Of a DNA stretch of 64,000 nt, positions 31,874 through 40,591 are shown piece by piece. A program made the translations under genes and the position numbers. The stretch comes from Salinispora fenicalii (lineage in GTDB: Bacteria; Actinomycetota; Actinomycetes; Mycobacteriales; Micromonosporaceae). Every line of letters starts with the position of its first letter. The stretch's first letter is position 1. The stretch covers positions 373,062 to 437,061 of the forward strand of contig NZ_KI911471.1 in the NCBI RefSeq assembly GCF_000514815.1, read 5' to 3'. The notes beneath the pieces were generated by a model. That model was given only the letters and a program-made list of their open reading frames with translations, was not told where the DNA came from and did not search any database.

Positions 31874-32434
31874 TTAGCCAGCTGCGGTGTGCCGGGCCGA
31901 TCCGCCGGAGTGGGTCTGAAGCGCGACAACCAGGTCTTCCCGAGCCCGGGACACTCGGGACCTGATTGTCCCGACCGGGCAGCCGCAGACCTGTGCGGCC
32001 TCGGCGTAGGAGAGGCCGAGAACCTGGGTGACCACGAAGGCCTCGCGGCGTTCGGTCGGCAGCGCCGCGATGATCTGTTCCAGGTCGACCTGCCGGTCGA
32101 AGCCGCTCTCGTCGGTGTCGGTGATGTCGTGGGAGTCCGTCATCGGGACTGTCCGCGGACGGGACGTGGCGGTCCGCACATGGTCCACCGCGACCCGTCG
32201 GGCGATGCTGAACAACCAGGTACGCGCCGAGGAGCGGCCGGCGAACGAGGGCAGCGACCGCAGTGCGCGCAGGTAGGTCTCCTGCGTCAGGTCATCCGCC
32301 TCGGCCGGAGAGATCAAGGCGGCCAGGAAGCGCCGGACTTGTTGCTGGGTCGCCCGGATGAAGGCGGCGGCAGCCGCCTGGTCACCGCGTCCCGCGTCGA
32401 GAGCCCACGAGGTGACATCGGTGTCATCGGTCAC
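31874..32434 (-). CDS. ECF sigma factor, SigC-like
   Basis: 186 residues from GTG 32434 (GGAGGT 9 bp upstream). Region 2 (AFIRATQQQVRRFLAALIS, then ADDLTQETYLRALRSLPSF and SARTWLFSIARRVAVDHVR) and region 4 (GLSYAEAAQVCGCPVGTIRSRVSRARE) resemble mycobacterial SigC more than other ECF groups. It leads the leftward series sigma, anti-sigma, PCuAC, Dyp peroxidase, CopC. SigC has been linked to copper acquisition in mycobacteria, which fits these neighbours. Target promoters are not evident to me. Confidence 0.88.
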   Translation of the reverse strand: MTDDTDVTSWALDAGRGDQAAAAAFIRATQQQVRRFLAALISPAEADDLTQETYLRALRSLPSFAGRSSARTWLFSIARRVAVDHVRTATSRPRTVPMTDSHDITDTDESGFDRQVDLEQIIAALPTERREAFVVTQVLGLSYAEAAQVCGCPVGTIRSRVSRAREDLVVALQTHSGGSARHTAAG

Positions 32435-32608
32435 GGGGGTACCTCCGGGTCGCCGTTCGGAGCGAACGACGGGCACAAAATGCCCGTACGAGACGGCTGA
32501 GCATCGTGCTGAACGGTAGCGTACGACATTCCCGGCGCGCCGGTCTCTCGCCGGTCCGGGACCGCTAAATCGCGCGATCCAGGTCGCGGTGTCATCGTCG
32601 GCCCGGCA

Positions 32609-33877
32609 TCAGTTCGGGGCGGTGGCTTCCGCCTCCCGGGCAGCCCGACCCATGCGGGCGACGGCGTCGGTGAGAATGGCGGGGGAGGTGGCGAAGTTCA
32701 GCCGAACCCAGCCCGCTCCACCGGTGCCGAAGGCGTGCCCGGAGCTGACGGCCACCCGCGCGCGTTCCAAGAACAGCTCGGCTGGACCGGCGCTGACCTC
32801 GCCGGGTGCGCTGTCGGCCGGACCGGGTGCGCGGCCGGATTGATCAGCGTGCGGGCCGAGTCGCCGGCAGTCCAGCCAGGCCAGGTAGGTGCCTTCGGGG
32901 CGGTGGTAGCCGACGGTGGGCAGGTGCTCGGCCAACAGCGTCTCAAGCCGGGCCCGGTTGGCGTGTAGGCCGTCGAGGAGGTGGTCGAGCCACTCGCCGC
33001 CCGCCCGAAGGGCAGCGGTCTGCGCGACGACACCCAGGTGGCTTGGTCCGTGGCTGACTTCCTCCGGCATCCGGGCCAGGTCGGCCGCGGCGCGCGGCCC
33101 CGCGATCGCGAGGGCCGCCTTCAAGCCGGCGAGGTTCCACGCCTTGGAGCCGGAGATCACCGCGAAGGCATCCTGGGTGCCGGTGACGGTCAGGTACGGG
33201 GTGAGGTCTGCCCCCGGCAGCGCCAACGGAGCGTGGATCTCGTCGGAGATCACCCGTACGCCGTGCCGGTTGGCCAACTCGGCGACGGCCTCGAGTTCCG
33301 CGCGGCGGTGTACCACCCCGGTGGGGTTGTGCGGGTTGCACAGCAGGAAGGCCGGCCGTTCGCTGCGGGCACGGGCGTGCCGGAAGGCCTCGTCGAGGGC
33401 GGCGAGGTCGATCCGTAGGTCGGCCCCGAGCGGGGCCTCGACCACCTGCCGTCCGGCATGCCGGACGAATGCGTAGAAGGGCGGGTAGACCGGGGAGCAG
33501 ACGACCACGGCGTCGCCGGGGCTGGTCACCAGCCGGAGTACCTCGACGACGCCCAGCATCACGTCGGGTACCACCGCGGTTCGGCCGGGGGAGAAGTCGG
33601 TCCAGCCCCAGCGTTCGGCGACGAATTCGCCGAACGCCTCCGCGTACCCCGCTGGGTGGGCGTAGCCGGTGTCACCGAGTGCGATGGCGCGCTGTAGCGC
33701 GTCGGTGATGGCGGGAGCGAGGGGGACATCCATCTCCGCTACCCAGAGCGGAAGCACGTCCGGGGCGTAGTTGCCCCACTTCATGCTGGTACGTCGCCGG
33801 AGTTGTTCCAGCGTGAGCTGGGTGAGTGGGTTCGGTGTGGCGGTGGGGTGACCGCCAGAGGGCGTGGAGCGGGACAT
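32609..33877 (-). CDS. PatB/MalY-type PLP aminotransferase (C-S beta-lyase)
   Basis: 422 residues, fold-type I aminotransferase: MKWGNYAPDVLPLWVAEMD at the start, CNPHNPTG, VISDEIHAPL and the PLP lysine in SGSKAWNLAGLK. This subgroup includes cystathionine beta-lyases. A Pro/Gly/Ala-rich insertion of about 25 residues follows YLAWLDCRRLG. It is a single gene with its own promoter region. Confidence 0.88.
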   Translation of the reverse strand: MSRSTPSGGHPTATPNPLTQLTLEQLRRRTSMKWGNYAPDVLPLWVAEMDVPLAPAITDALQRAIALGDTGYAHPAGYAEAFGEFVAERWGWTDFSPGRTAVVPDVMLGVVEVLRLVTSPGDAVVVCSPVYPPFYAFVRHAGRQVVEAPLGADLRIDLAALDEAFRHARARSERPAFLLCNPHNPTGVVHRRAELEAVAELANRHGVRVISDEIHAPLALPGADLTPYLTVTGTQDAFAVISGSKAWNLAGLKAALAIAGPRAAADLARMPEEVSHGPSHLGVVAQTAALRAGGEWLDHLLDGLHANRARLETLLAEHLPTVGYHRPEGTYLAWLDCRRLGPHADQSGRAPGPADSAPGEVSAGPAELFLERARVAVSSGHAFGTGGAGWVRLNFATSPAILTDAVARMGRAAREAEATAPN

Positions 33878-34347
33878 CCGCCCACCCTAGGCCGTCCGGC
33901 GGCGGATGGACTCTCGGGCGGTATGCGCTTGCCCAACTATTGAACGACTGTTTAATGTAGCGGAGTGGCATCGGTTGGCGGGGGTTTCGAGACTCGGGTT
34001 GGCGGCTTCGTCACCACGGGTATCTGCCCGGCTGCCGCGATTGACGGATCAGGTCGCACGGCCGGGTCTCGCCCCGGCACCGAGGGGATCGCGGCGCCGG
34101 CCGTCGAACGTTTCACCCAAGGGCTGCACGTCAATCGCGCGATGCTTGACGACTATCTGATGTACGTCCCAGATCCGCCCGTGGCGGGCGACGCCGAAGG
34201 CACTGCGCACCGGCTGTCACGCCCCCCGGCGTGAACTTCTCCGCGGCGGCTCACCGACTTCTCGTGGGCTTCGCCGTGATCGACGACATCGGACCAACCC
34301 CGGGGCTTCACCCTGCCCGGGTCTTCCCTCGAACGAGGTCTACGACC
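33878..34347. other. 470-bp gap without a convincing gene
   Basis: I find no reading frame with coding character or a recognised domain. Short frames (for example a 89-codon one at 33965-34234) lack a ribosome site and homology that I know. The stretch contains the TetR-like dyad at 33939-33956 and could be the remnant of a regulator gene that normally accompanies the ABC exporter downstream. That is a guess. Confidence 0.5.
33939..33956. promoter_or_regulatory. TetR-type operator-like dyad
   Basis: ATTGAAC-N4-GTTTAAT is an inverted repeat with one mismatch in seven, AT-rich against its surroundings. It resembles TetR-family operators. No TetR gene lies next to it; the nearest is at 38960. 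Confidence 0.5.
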
Positions 34348-35256
34348 ATGACCACGGCAATCGACATTCACCACATCGACAAGCACTTCGGTCGCATCAA
34401 GGCACTGGACGGTCTCGACTTGCAGGTCGAGACCGGCACCGTGCACGGCTTCCTCGGCCCCAACGGCGCCGGCAAGTCCACCACCATCCGGATCCTGCTG
34501 GGGCTGCTCCGCGCAGACCGTGGCCGGGTTCGGCTGCTCGGTGGTGATCCATGGGCCGACGCGGTGCGGCTGCACCGCCGGCTCGCCTACGTCCCCGGCG
34601 ACGTGGAGCTATGGCCCAACCTGACCGGCGGCGAAGCGATCGACCTCTTCGCCCGCCTGCGTGGCGGGACCGACCCGGTTCGCCGCGACGAACTGTGCCA
34701 ACGCTTCGACCTCGATCCCCGCAAGAAGGGGCGGACCTACTCGAAGGGCAACCGGCAGAAGGTAGCCCTGATCGCGGCGCTGGCCAGCGACGTGGACCTG
34801 CTTCTACTCGACGAGCCGACCGCCGGGCTGGACCCGCTGATGGAGGCGGTGTTTCAGGAGTGCATCCGGGAGGCCTGCGCGGCCGGCCGGACCGTCCTGC
34901 TCTCCAGCCACATCCTCGCCCAGGTCGAGGTGCTGGCCGACCAGATCTCGATCATTCGACAGGGGCAGATCGTCGAGACCGGCTCCCTGACCGACCTGCG
35001 TCACCTGACCCGGACCTCCGTGGACGCGATCGTTGACCAATCGGCCGCCGCGCTCGCCACCCTGGCCGGCGTACACGGGCTGCAGGACACCGACGGACAC
35101 GTCCGCTTCGAGGTCGACAGCGATCACCTCGCCGTCGTCATCCGGCGGCTGGGCGAACTCGGCGTACGCGGGCTGACCGTGCGGCCACCAACCCTGGAAC
35201 AGCTGCTGCTGCGGCACTACGGCGATGAGCCGGCGCGCCACGGGGCGGTGGCGTGA
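34348..35256 (+). CDS. ABC transporter ATP-binding protein (ABC-2 exporter)
   Basis: 302 residues from ATG 34348 (ACGAGGTC upstream). Walker A GPNGAGKSTT, signature YSKGNRQKVALIAALA (degenerate LSGGQ, usual for drug-type ABC-2 exporters), Walker B LLLLDEPTAGLD and switch His SSHIL. The C-terminal 80 residues are the regulatory extension seen in antibiotic-exporter ATPases. It works with the permease encoded next, whose ATG overlaps its stop (TGATG). Confidence 0.92.
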   Translation: MTTAIDIHHIDKHFGRIKALDGLDLQVETGTVHGFLGPNGAGKSTTIRILLGLLRADRGRVRLLGGDPWADAVRLHRRLAYVPGDVELWPNLTGGEAIDLFARLRGGTDPVRRDELCQRFDLDPRKKGRTYSKGNRQKVALIAALASDVDLLLLDEPTAGLDPLMEAVFQECIREACAAGRTVLLSSHILAQVEVLADQISIIRQGQIVETGSLTDLRHLTRTSVDAIVDQSAAALATLAGVHGLQDTDGHVRFEVDSDHLAVVIRRLGELGVRGLTVRPPTLEQLLLRHYGDEPARHGAVA

Positions 35257-36914
35257 TGGCGACCGTGATGGTGAACCGGCCGGTGGTCGCGGCCCCCAGC
35301 CAGAGCGGCGGCACGGTCACCGGGACCGGCACCCTGCTGCGGTTCATGCTGCGCCGCGACCGGATCCGCTTCCCGGCGTGGACCCTCGGTCTGGGACTGC
35401 TGATGGGGTACTTCGCCACCGCGCTGGAGACCTTCGTCGAGAGTCCGGCGGACCTGGAGGGGCTGACCGCCTTCTCCGGTAGCCCGGCCGGTGCGCTCTT
35501 CGGCGGCCCGGGATTCGGCTTCGACGACCTGACGATCGAGCGCTTCCTCGCCGGGCAGTACGGCCTCTACGTGGCTATCGGTGCCGGCCTGATGGGGCTG
35601 CTGACAGTCGTGCGGCACACCCGGGCCGAGGAGCGCTCCGGTCGGGCCGAGCTGATCCGCGCCAACGTGGTCGGCCGGCACGCCCAGCTCACTGCCGCGT
35701 TGGTGCTCGTCGCCACGATGGCCACGGTCGTCGCCATCCTGATCGGCGGCCTGATGGCCAGCCGGGGCTACGACCTCGGCGGGTCGTTGCTGTTCGGTGC
35801 ATCGGTCGGCGCGGTAGCGCTGGTGTTCGCCGGAGTAGCGGCGGTCACCGTTCAGCTGTCGGAGTATCCGCGGGCCGCCTCCAGCACGGCCGGGGCCCTG
35901 CTCGGAGCCGCGTTCGTGCTGCGCGGACTGGGTGACATGGCGGCGGTGCAGGGCAGCGGCGCGTCGTGGCTGTCCTGGCTGTCGCCGGTCGGCTGGTCTC
36001 AGCAGACCGCGCCGTACGTACATGACCGCTGGTGGCCGCTGGCGATCTCGTTGGCCGTAGCGGTGATCGCCGCCGCCGGCGGCTACGCGCTGGCTACCCG
36101 CCGGGACTTCGGCGCCGGGCTCGTGCCGCCCCGACCTGGGCCGGCCCGGGCGGTGGCCTGGCTGGACGGGCCGCTCGCGCTCGCGTTCCGGCTGCACCGG
36201 GCCAGCCTGATCGGGTGGAGTGTGGGACTGCTCGCCGCCGGCCTCGCCTACGGTTCGTTCACCGAGCCACTGCTCGACGGCTTCACCGACGCGCCCGAGG
36301 ACATGGTCGCCATCATGGGGGGCGCGGAGAACCTGCTGGACGGCTACCTCGGCACCATGGGTCTGACCATGGCGCTCGCCGTCGGGGTTTACGCGGTGCT
36401 CGCAATGCAGACGTTGCGCGCCGAAGAGACCGAGGGGCGGGCCGAGTCGGTCCTCGCGACGTCCGTGAGCCGTTCGGCCTGGATCGGCAGCCACCTCGCG
36501 GTGACGGCGGTCGGCGTACCGTGGCTGTTGCTGGTCGCCGGCGCCGGTATGGGCGTCGGGGCGGCGGTGAGCACCGGCGACGCCGGGTCCTTCGGTGGCC
36601 TGCTGCTCGGCCATGTGGCGCACACTCCGGCGGTCTGGCTCCTCCTCGCCGCCGCCGCGGTGCTGTATGCGGTGGCGCCTCGGGTCCTACCGCTGATCTG
36701 GGTGGTGCTCGGCTACGGGCTGATCGTCGGGTACTTCGCCCCGATCCTTGAGATTCCCGCCAGCGCCGTGTGGCTGTCCCCCTTCGCGCACGTCGGCGAA
36801 CATCCGTTGGAGGAGGTCAGTGTGGTCGCGGTCCTGGTGTTGACCGTGCTCGCCGCGGTGACCGCCCAGGTGGCTCGCCTGGTGTTCCGGCGGGACGTGG
36901 TCGGTCGAACCTGA
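35256..36914 (+). CDS. ABC-2 type exporter permease (polyketide antibiotic exporter-like)
   Basis: 552 residues with about 12 hydrophobic helices in two homologous halves. RFMLRRDRIRFPAWTLGLG and RLHRASLIGWSVGLLAAG start the halves, and the repeated motif AEERSGRAELIRA / AEETEGRAESVLA is diagnostic of the exporter family that includes the tetronasin resistance protein TnrB. It should pump an amphipathic compound out of the cell. Substrate unknown. It ends at a hairpin (36923-36956). Confidence 0.88.
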   Translation: MATVMVNRPVVAAPSQSGGTVTGTGTLLRFMLRRDRIRFPAWTLGLGLLMGYFATALETFVESPADLEGLTAFSGSPAGALFGGPGFGFDDLTIERFLAGQYGLYVAIGAGLMGLLTVVRHTRAEERSGRAELIRANVVGRHAQLTAALVLVATMATVVAILIGGLMASRGYDLGGSLLFGASVGAVALVFAGVAAVTVQLSEYPRAASSTAGALLGAAFVLRGLGDMAAVQGSGASWLSWLSPVGWSQQTAPYVHDRWWPLAISLAVAVIAAAGGYALATRRDFGAGLVPPRPGPARAVAWLDGPLALAFRLHRASLIGWSVGLLAAGLAYGSFTEPLLDGFTDAPEDMVAIMGGAENLLDGYLGTMGLTMALAVGVYAVLAMQTLRAEETEGRAESVLATSVSRSAWIGSHLAVTAVGVPWLLLVAGAGMGVGAAVSTGDAGSFGGLLLGHVAHTPAVWLLLAAAAVLYAVAPRVLPLIWVVLGYGLIVGYFAPILEIPASAVWLSPFAHVGEHPLEEVSVVAVLVLTVLAAVTAQVARLVFRRDVVGRT

Positions 36915-36922
36915 CCGGGTGG

Positions 36923-36956
36923 CCCGTGGGGCGGCGAGAGATCGTCGCCCCACGGG
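36923..36956. terminator. Terminator hairpin after the ABC exporter
   Basis: CCCGTGGGGCG (36923-36933) pairs perfectly with CGCCCCACGGG (36946-36956), 9 bp after the permease stop. Confidence 0.82.
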
Positions 36957-36989
36957 AACCTTCCGGCGCCAGGCCGCGTCTAATCCGAC

Positions 36990-37871
36990 ATGACCAATAG
37001 TCGACTCCGCTGGACGGCGCCCGCCGTGTCGCTGCTCCTGCTCGTCACCGCCTGCGGCTCGCAGGGCGAGGCGGCCAACGCTGACGATCCCGGCCAGCCG
37101 GAGGGAGCCCACCCGCCCGACGCGGTGGTGTTCCAGATGACCTCCGTCGGCGGCTTCGCGATGCCGTCGGCGCTGGCCAGCCGCATCCCGTCGATCAGCG
37201 TCTACGGAGACGGGCGGGTGATCAGCGAAGGCCCCACGACCCTGATCTACCCTGGGCCCGCACTGCCCAATCTCCAGGTCCACCCGATCGCCCCCGAGGA
37301 TGTGTCAACGCTGCTGGAGTCGGCGCGGGCCGCCGGTGTGGACGGCGCGGTGGACTTCGGCACTCCGGCGCTCGCCGACGTGCCGACAACCCGATTCACG
37401 GTTCGCGGCCCGAACGGCACCGAGCAGATCGACGTCCCGGCCCTCACCGAGGCGGGCGGCGACGCGTCCGGCCTCACCCCCGACCAGCGGGCGGCTCGGA
37501 CGCAGCTGCGGGCGTTTGTCACGTCGCTCACCAGTGATTCGGGTCCGCTGGCGCCGACCCAGGGCGCCAGCGCGCAACCCTACGTGCCCACCATGCTCGC
37601 GGGCATCACGGAACCGTACACCGATCCGGAGGGCCTAGGTCAGCCCGAGGTGGCCTGGCCCGGGCCAACGCTGCCCGGTGAGCCCCTCGGCACCGCCAAC
37701 GGGCCGGGCTGTGTGACCGTCACCGGCGATGCGTTGCAGACGCTGCTCGCAGCGGCGGCGGAGGCCACCGCGGCGGCGCCGTGGACCTCGGACGGCAAGA
37801 GCTGGTTGGTGCAGCTGCGACCGTTGCTGCCGAATGAGACGAGCTGCGGGGACCTCCTGTCCAACGGCTGA
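36990..37871 (+). CDS. Hypothetical lipoprotein
   Basis: 293 residues with a clear lipobox (LLLLVTACGS). No enzyme motif is recognised. The mature part begins with a Gly/Pro-rich stretch, then VVFQMTSVGGFAMPSALASRIPSISVYGDGRVISEGP, a beta-rich pattern common in actinomycete lipoproteins of unknown role. A Cys pair near the C-terminus (GPGCVTV and ETSCGDL) could form a disulfide. It is a single gene between the ABC exporter and a transporter. Confidence 0.8.
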   Translation: MTNSRLRWTAPAVSLLLLVTACGSQGEAANADDPGQPEGAHPPDAVVFQMTSVGGFAMPSALASRIPSISVYGDGRVISEGPTTLIYPGPALPNLQVHPIAPEDVSTLLESARAAGVDGAVDFGTPALADVPTTRFTVRGPNGTEQIDVPALTEAGGDASGLTPDQRAARTQLRAFVTSLTSDSGPLAPTQGASAQPYVPTMLAGITEPYTDPEGLGQPEVAWPGPTLPGEPLGTANGPGCVTVTGDALQTLLAAAAEATAAAPWTSDGKSWLVQLRPLLPNETSCGDLLSNG

Positions 37872-37946
37872 CGCCGGCCCAGGCCGCGCAGCGCGAGCCA
37901 GCCGGGGGATTGCGGCGGCGAACGTGAGGGTTGACCATGTGCTGCC

Positions 37947-38837
37947 ATGGACTCGGCATTGACCCTGATCGGATTGCCCGTCGCACTCGGCATCATCATG
38001 CTCGGCCTGGGCCTCGGGCTGACCGTGGCGGACTTTCGTCGGGTGGCGCGCTACCCGAAAGCCGCCCTCATCGCCCTGGTGTGCCAGGTGCTGGTGCTGC
38101 CGGCGCTCTGCTTCGGACTGGTGCTCGCCTTCGACCTGGCCCCGGAACTTGCCCTCGGGATGATGCTGCTGGCCGCATCCCCCGGGGGCACCACCGCCAA
38201 CCTTTTCAGCCATCTGTTCGGCGGACACGTCGCCCTCAACATCACCCTGACCGCCATCAATTCGGTGCTGGCCGTGGTCACCCTGCCGATCGTGGTCAAC
38301 CTCTCGGCCGCGTACTTCCTCGCCGACGAGGGGAGCCTGGGCCTTCAGTTCGACAAGGTGCTGCAGGTCTTCGCCATCGTGCTCATCCCGGTCGCGATCG
38401 GCATGCTGATCCGGGCCCGGGCGCCCCACGCCGCCGTACGCCTGGACCGGCCGGTCCGGATCCTATCGGTCGTGGTGCTCGTCGCGGTGGTCGTCGGCGC
38501 GGTGCTGAACGAACGGGAGAACCTCGCCGACTACTTCGTCTCGGTCGGGCTGGTGGTGTTGGCGTTCAACGTGCTCAGCCTGGCGGTCGGATACGGGGTG
38601 CCCCGGCTGGCCGGGGTGGATCGGGGCGCCGCGACCGCGTCCGGATTCGAGATCGGCATCCACAACAGCACCCTGGCGATCACCGTCGCGCTCAGCCCGG
38701 CGTTGCTCAACAGCACCCGGATGGCCATCCCCGCCGCGGTCTACGGCATCGTCATGTTCTTCACCGCCGCGGCTTTCGGCTTTCTGGTGACCCGTAGCGG
38801 TTCCCAGCCGAAGGGGCCGGTTGGCCAGAATCCGTAG
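37947..38837 (+). CDS. Bile acid:sodium symporter family (BASS) protein
   Basis: 296 residues with 9-10 hydrophobic helices. Family signatures are MLLAASPGGTTANLFSHLFGG and EIGIHNSTLAITVALSP, the two crossover regions that bind sodium in BASS structures. Bacterial members move diverse organic acids, so sterol-acid transport should not be assumed although a steroid island lies 16 kb away. Single gene, no obvious operator. Confidence 0.9.
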   Translation: MDSALTLIGLPVALGIIMLGLGLGLTVADFRRVARYPKAALIALVCQVLVLPALCFGLVLAFDLAPELALGMMLLAASPGGTTANLFSHLFGGHVALNITLTAINSVLAVVTLPIVVNLSAAYFLADEGSLGLQFDKVLQVFAIVLIPVAIGMLIRARAPHAAVRLDRPVRILSVVVLVAVVVGAVLNERENLADYFVSVGLVVLAFNVLSLAVGYGVPRLAGVDRGAATASGFEIGIHNSTLAITVALSPALLNSTRMAIPAAVYGIVMFFTAAAFGFLVTRSGSQPKGPVGQNP

Positions 38838-38959
38838 CCGACTCCCCGGCGATCCTGGGCCGGTCGACAGTAAACCGGGCCAACGGCATCGCGGTGGGTG
38901 CTCCACGACGGTGCCGGTCGGCTCAGATTCCGCGGCAGAGGGGATGGTAGACATTCGGC

Positions 38960-39553
38960 GTGGTGGAGTGGAGCCGGACCGGTGAGCGTGGCATCGAGGA
39001 CGCGGTTCTGGACGCCGCCCGTGACTGTGTCCTCGCTTACGGCGTACGTCGTACGACGGTGACTGACGTGGCGCGTCGTGCCGGGGTCTCCCGGATGACC
39101 GTCTACCGGCGCTGGCCGGACGTGCAGTCACTGATCGGTGATCTGATGACCCGGGAGTGGCAGCAGGTGCTGCTGGCCACGGCGACCGACGAGGGCGCCG
39201 GGCACGCCCGGTCCCGCCTGGTAGCGCGGGTGGTGGCGGGCGCGCGGGTGCTACGGGAACACCCGTTGCTGTGCAAGATCCGCGACGTTGATCCGGAGGT
39301 GCTGATCCCGTACCTCCTCGACCGGCGCGGCGCGGGCCAGGAGGAGATGCTGCGGTTCTTGGTGGACGCCGTCGCCCACGGCCGGGCTGACGGGTCGGTC
39401 CGGCCCGGTGAGGCCGAGACCATGGCCCGGGTTGTCCTGCTGACCACGCAGTCCTTCGTGCTCTCCGCCCGGACCGTCACCGACGGCCTCCCCGCCGCCA
39501 GCCTGGACCGAGAACTGGCCCGGTTGGTGGACGGCTACCTGCGGCCAGACTAG
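38960..39553 (+). CDS. TetR-family regulator
   Basis: 197 residues from GTG 38960. The helix-turn-helix (YGVRRTTVTDVARRAGVSRMTVYRRWPDV) is typical; the C-terminal ligand domain is not assigned. In several actinomycetes a similar TetR gene is next to the flavoenzyme pair found here at 42832-45970. The intervening genes may have been inserted, and the operator candidate at 44404-44422 could be its target (inference). Confidence 0.87.
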   Translation: MVEWSRTGERGIEDAVLDAARDCVLAYGVRRTTVTDVARRAGVSRMTVYRRWPDVQSLIGDLMTREWQQVLLATATDEGAGHARSRLVARVVAGARVLREHPLLCKIRDVDPEVLIPYLLDRRGAGQEEMLRFLVDAVAHGRADGSVRPGEAETMARVVLLTTQSFVLSARTVTDGLPAASLDRELARLVDGYLRPD

Positions 39554-39556
39554 AAC

Positions 39557-39781
39557 TCATCCCCCGCTGATCTCCCGCATGGTCCCGTCCGGGCCCATCC
39601 GGAAAGTCCGCGGCTGCCCCATGACGCGCCTCGCCTGCTCATGGGCCGCCTCGCGGGCTGCCTGTTCCTCGCCCGTTGGGTCAGCGACGTGGAATCCGTG
39701 CATGTGAACGGCGTCTGCGTCGATGTCGTCCGGTTTCGGGAGTCCTTCGAGGATGAAGCCGAACAAGGCGCGTAGGGCCAT
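39557..39781 (-). CDS. Small hypothetical protein
   Basis: 74 residues from ATG 39781; a GTG at 39808 would give 83. It ends 3 bp from the convergent TetR stop. The C-terminal half is charged (EEQAAREAAHEQARRVMG) and ends FRMGPDGTMREISGG. No family recognised; codon use looks coding. No membrane segment or cysteine. Confidence 0.55.
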   Translation of the reverse strand: MALRALFGFILEGLPKPDDIDADAVHMHGFHVADPTGEEQAAREAAHEQARRVMGQPRTFRMGPDGTMREISGG

Positions 39782-39974
39782 GCCATCCCCGATCTGTCGC
39801 AAGTGCACGCACTCTACTCGGGCAGGCCGTCCGGTTCGCGCTGGACCAGGGCAAGCCCAGCTTAGGGGAGGGCATCCTGGTTGGCCGGTATGTCAGCACC
39901 GGAGTTTGGCCGGTACCGGCACCGAGTTGCAGGACAAGGATGTGGTGGTGGCCCCCAGGTCGTGAGTTCGGTGG

Positions 39975-40028
39975 CGGCATTCGCGCCGAGAGGTGGCCGG
40001 TGACGGCATTCGTGGTCAGAGGTGGCCG
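39975..40028 (+). repeat. Two-copy 25-bp direct repeat
   Basis: CGGCATTCG...AGAGGTGGCCG occurs at 39975-39999 and 40004-40028 with about four differences. The second copy runs into the last codons of the flavoprotein gene, so the stop region may have been duplicated. Confidence 0.6.
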
Positions 40029-40591
40029 ATAGCAGGCGGTCGAGGTTCGTGGGCGAGCCGGACCGCTGTGGTGAACGCTGTTGTCCAGGGGAAGGCCTTC
40101 TGCCGCTCATTGCCGCTGCCGGGCGGGTGTGGTTCCCATTGGTCGCCGGGGCCGAGTAGGACATGTATCCCCTCGTCGCGGAGGCTGGCCACGGCGTGCT
40201 GGAACGGCGCCCGCGCGGCGAGGGCGGCGTTGACGAACGGGACGATGACGGTCGGTACCTGCCTGCCGATCAGCTCGGCGACTGAGGTCATGGCGTAGTT
40301 GTCGGCTAGACCGAGGGCGATCTTGTTGATCGAGTTATAGGTCGCGGGGGCGATGACCAGGGCGTCGGTGGCGGGAAGTGACCGGCGGGTGCCGCGTGAC
40401 GGTTGGTAGGTCGACCGGACTGGATGGCCGGTGAGGCTTTCGAGTGGCTGCGGTTCGATGAAGTTCATCGCGCTCGGGGTGGCGGTGACCGTCGCTGTCC
40501 AGGATCGGTCCTGTGCGGCCTTGACCAGCTGGGCTGCGTTGGTGGCCGGGCCGGCGCCGCAGACGACGATCTGGAGGTGACCGCCGGTCAC
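40016..40591 (-). CDS. Flavoprotein (HFCD family, PPC decarboxylase-like)
   Basis: 191 residues. The HFCD flavin-binding fold is shown by the N-terminal beta strand (LQIVVCGAG), and PATYNSINKIALGLADN, equivalent to the PxSANT...KiAxGiaDN motif of phosphopantothenoylcysteine decarboxylase and EpiD-type enzymes. The active-site His of PPCDC is not evident. It is coupled to the upstream XRE/TPR regulator (ATGA). Such pairs are frequent in actinomycetes but their reaction is unknown. Confidence 0.82.
   Translation of the reverse strand: MTGGHLQIVVCGAGPATNAAQLVKAAQDRSWTATVTATPSAMNFIEPQPLESLTGHPVRSTYQPSRGTRRSLPATDALVIAPATYNSINKIALGLADNYAMTSVAELIGRQVPTVIVPFVNAALAARAPFQHAVASLRDEGIHVLLGPGDQWEPHPPGSGNERQKAFPWTTAFTTAVRLAHEPRPPAIGHL

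Noticed and set aside
33965..34234. Possible 89-residue gene before the ABC exporter
   Set aside because: No ribosome site, no known motif, and it overlaps the exporter leader.
37947..38837. Linking the bile-acid-symporter-family gene to the steroid island
   Set aside because: No KstR or KstR2 box, 16 kb away, and bacterial BASS proteins carry many other substrates.
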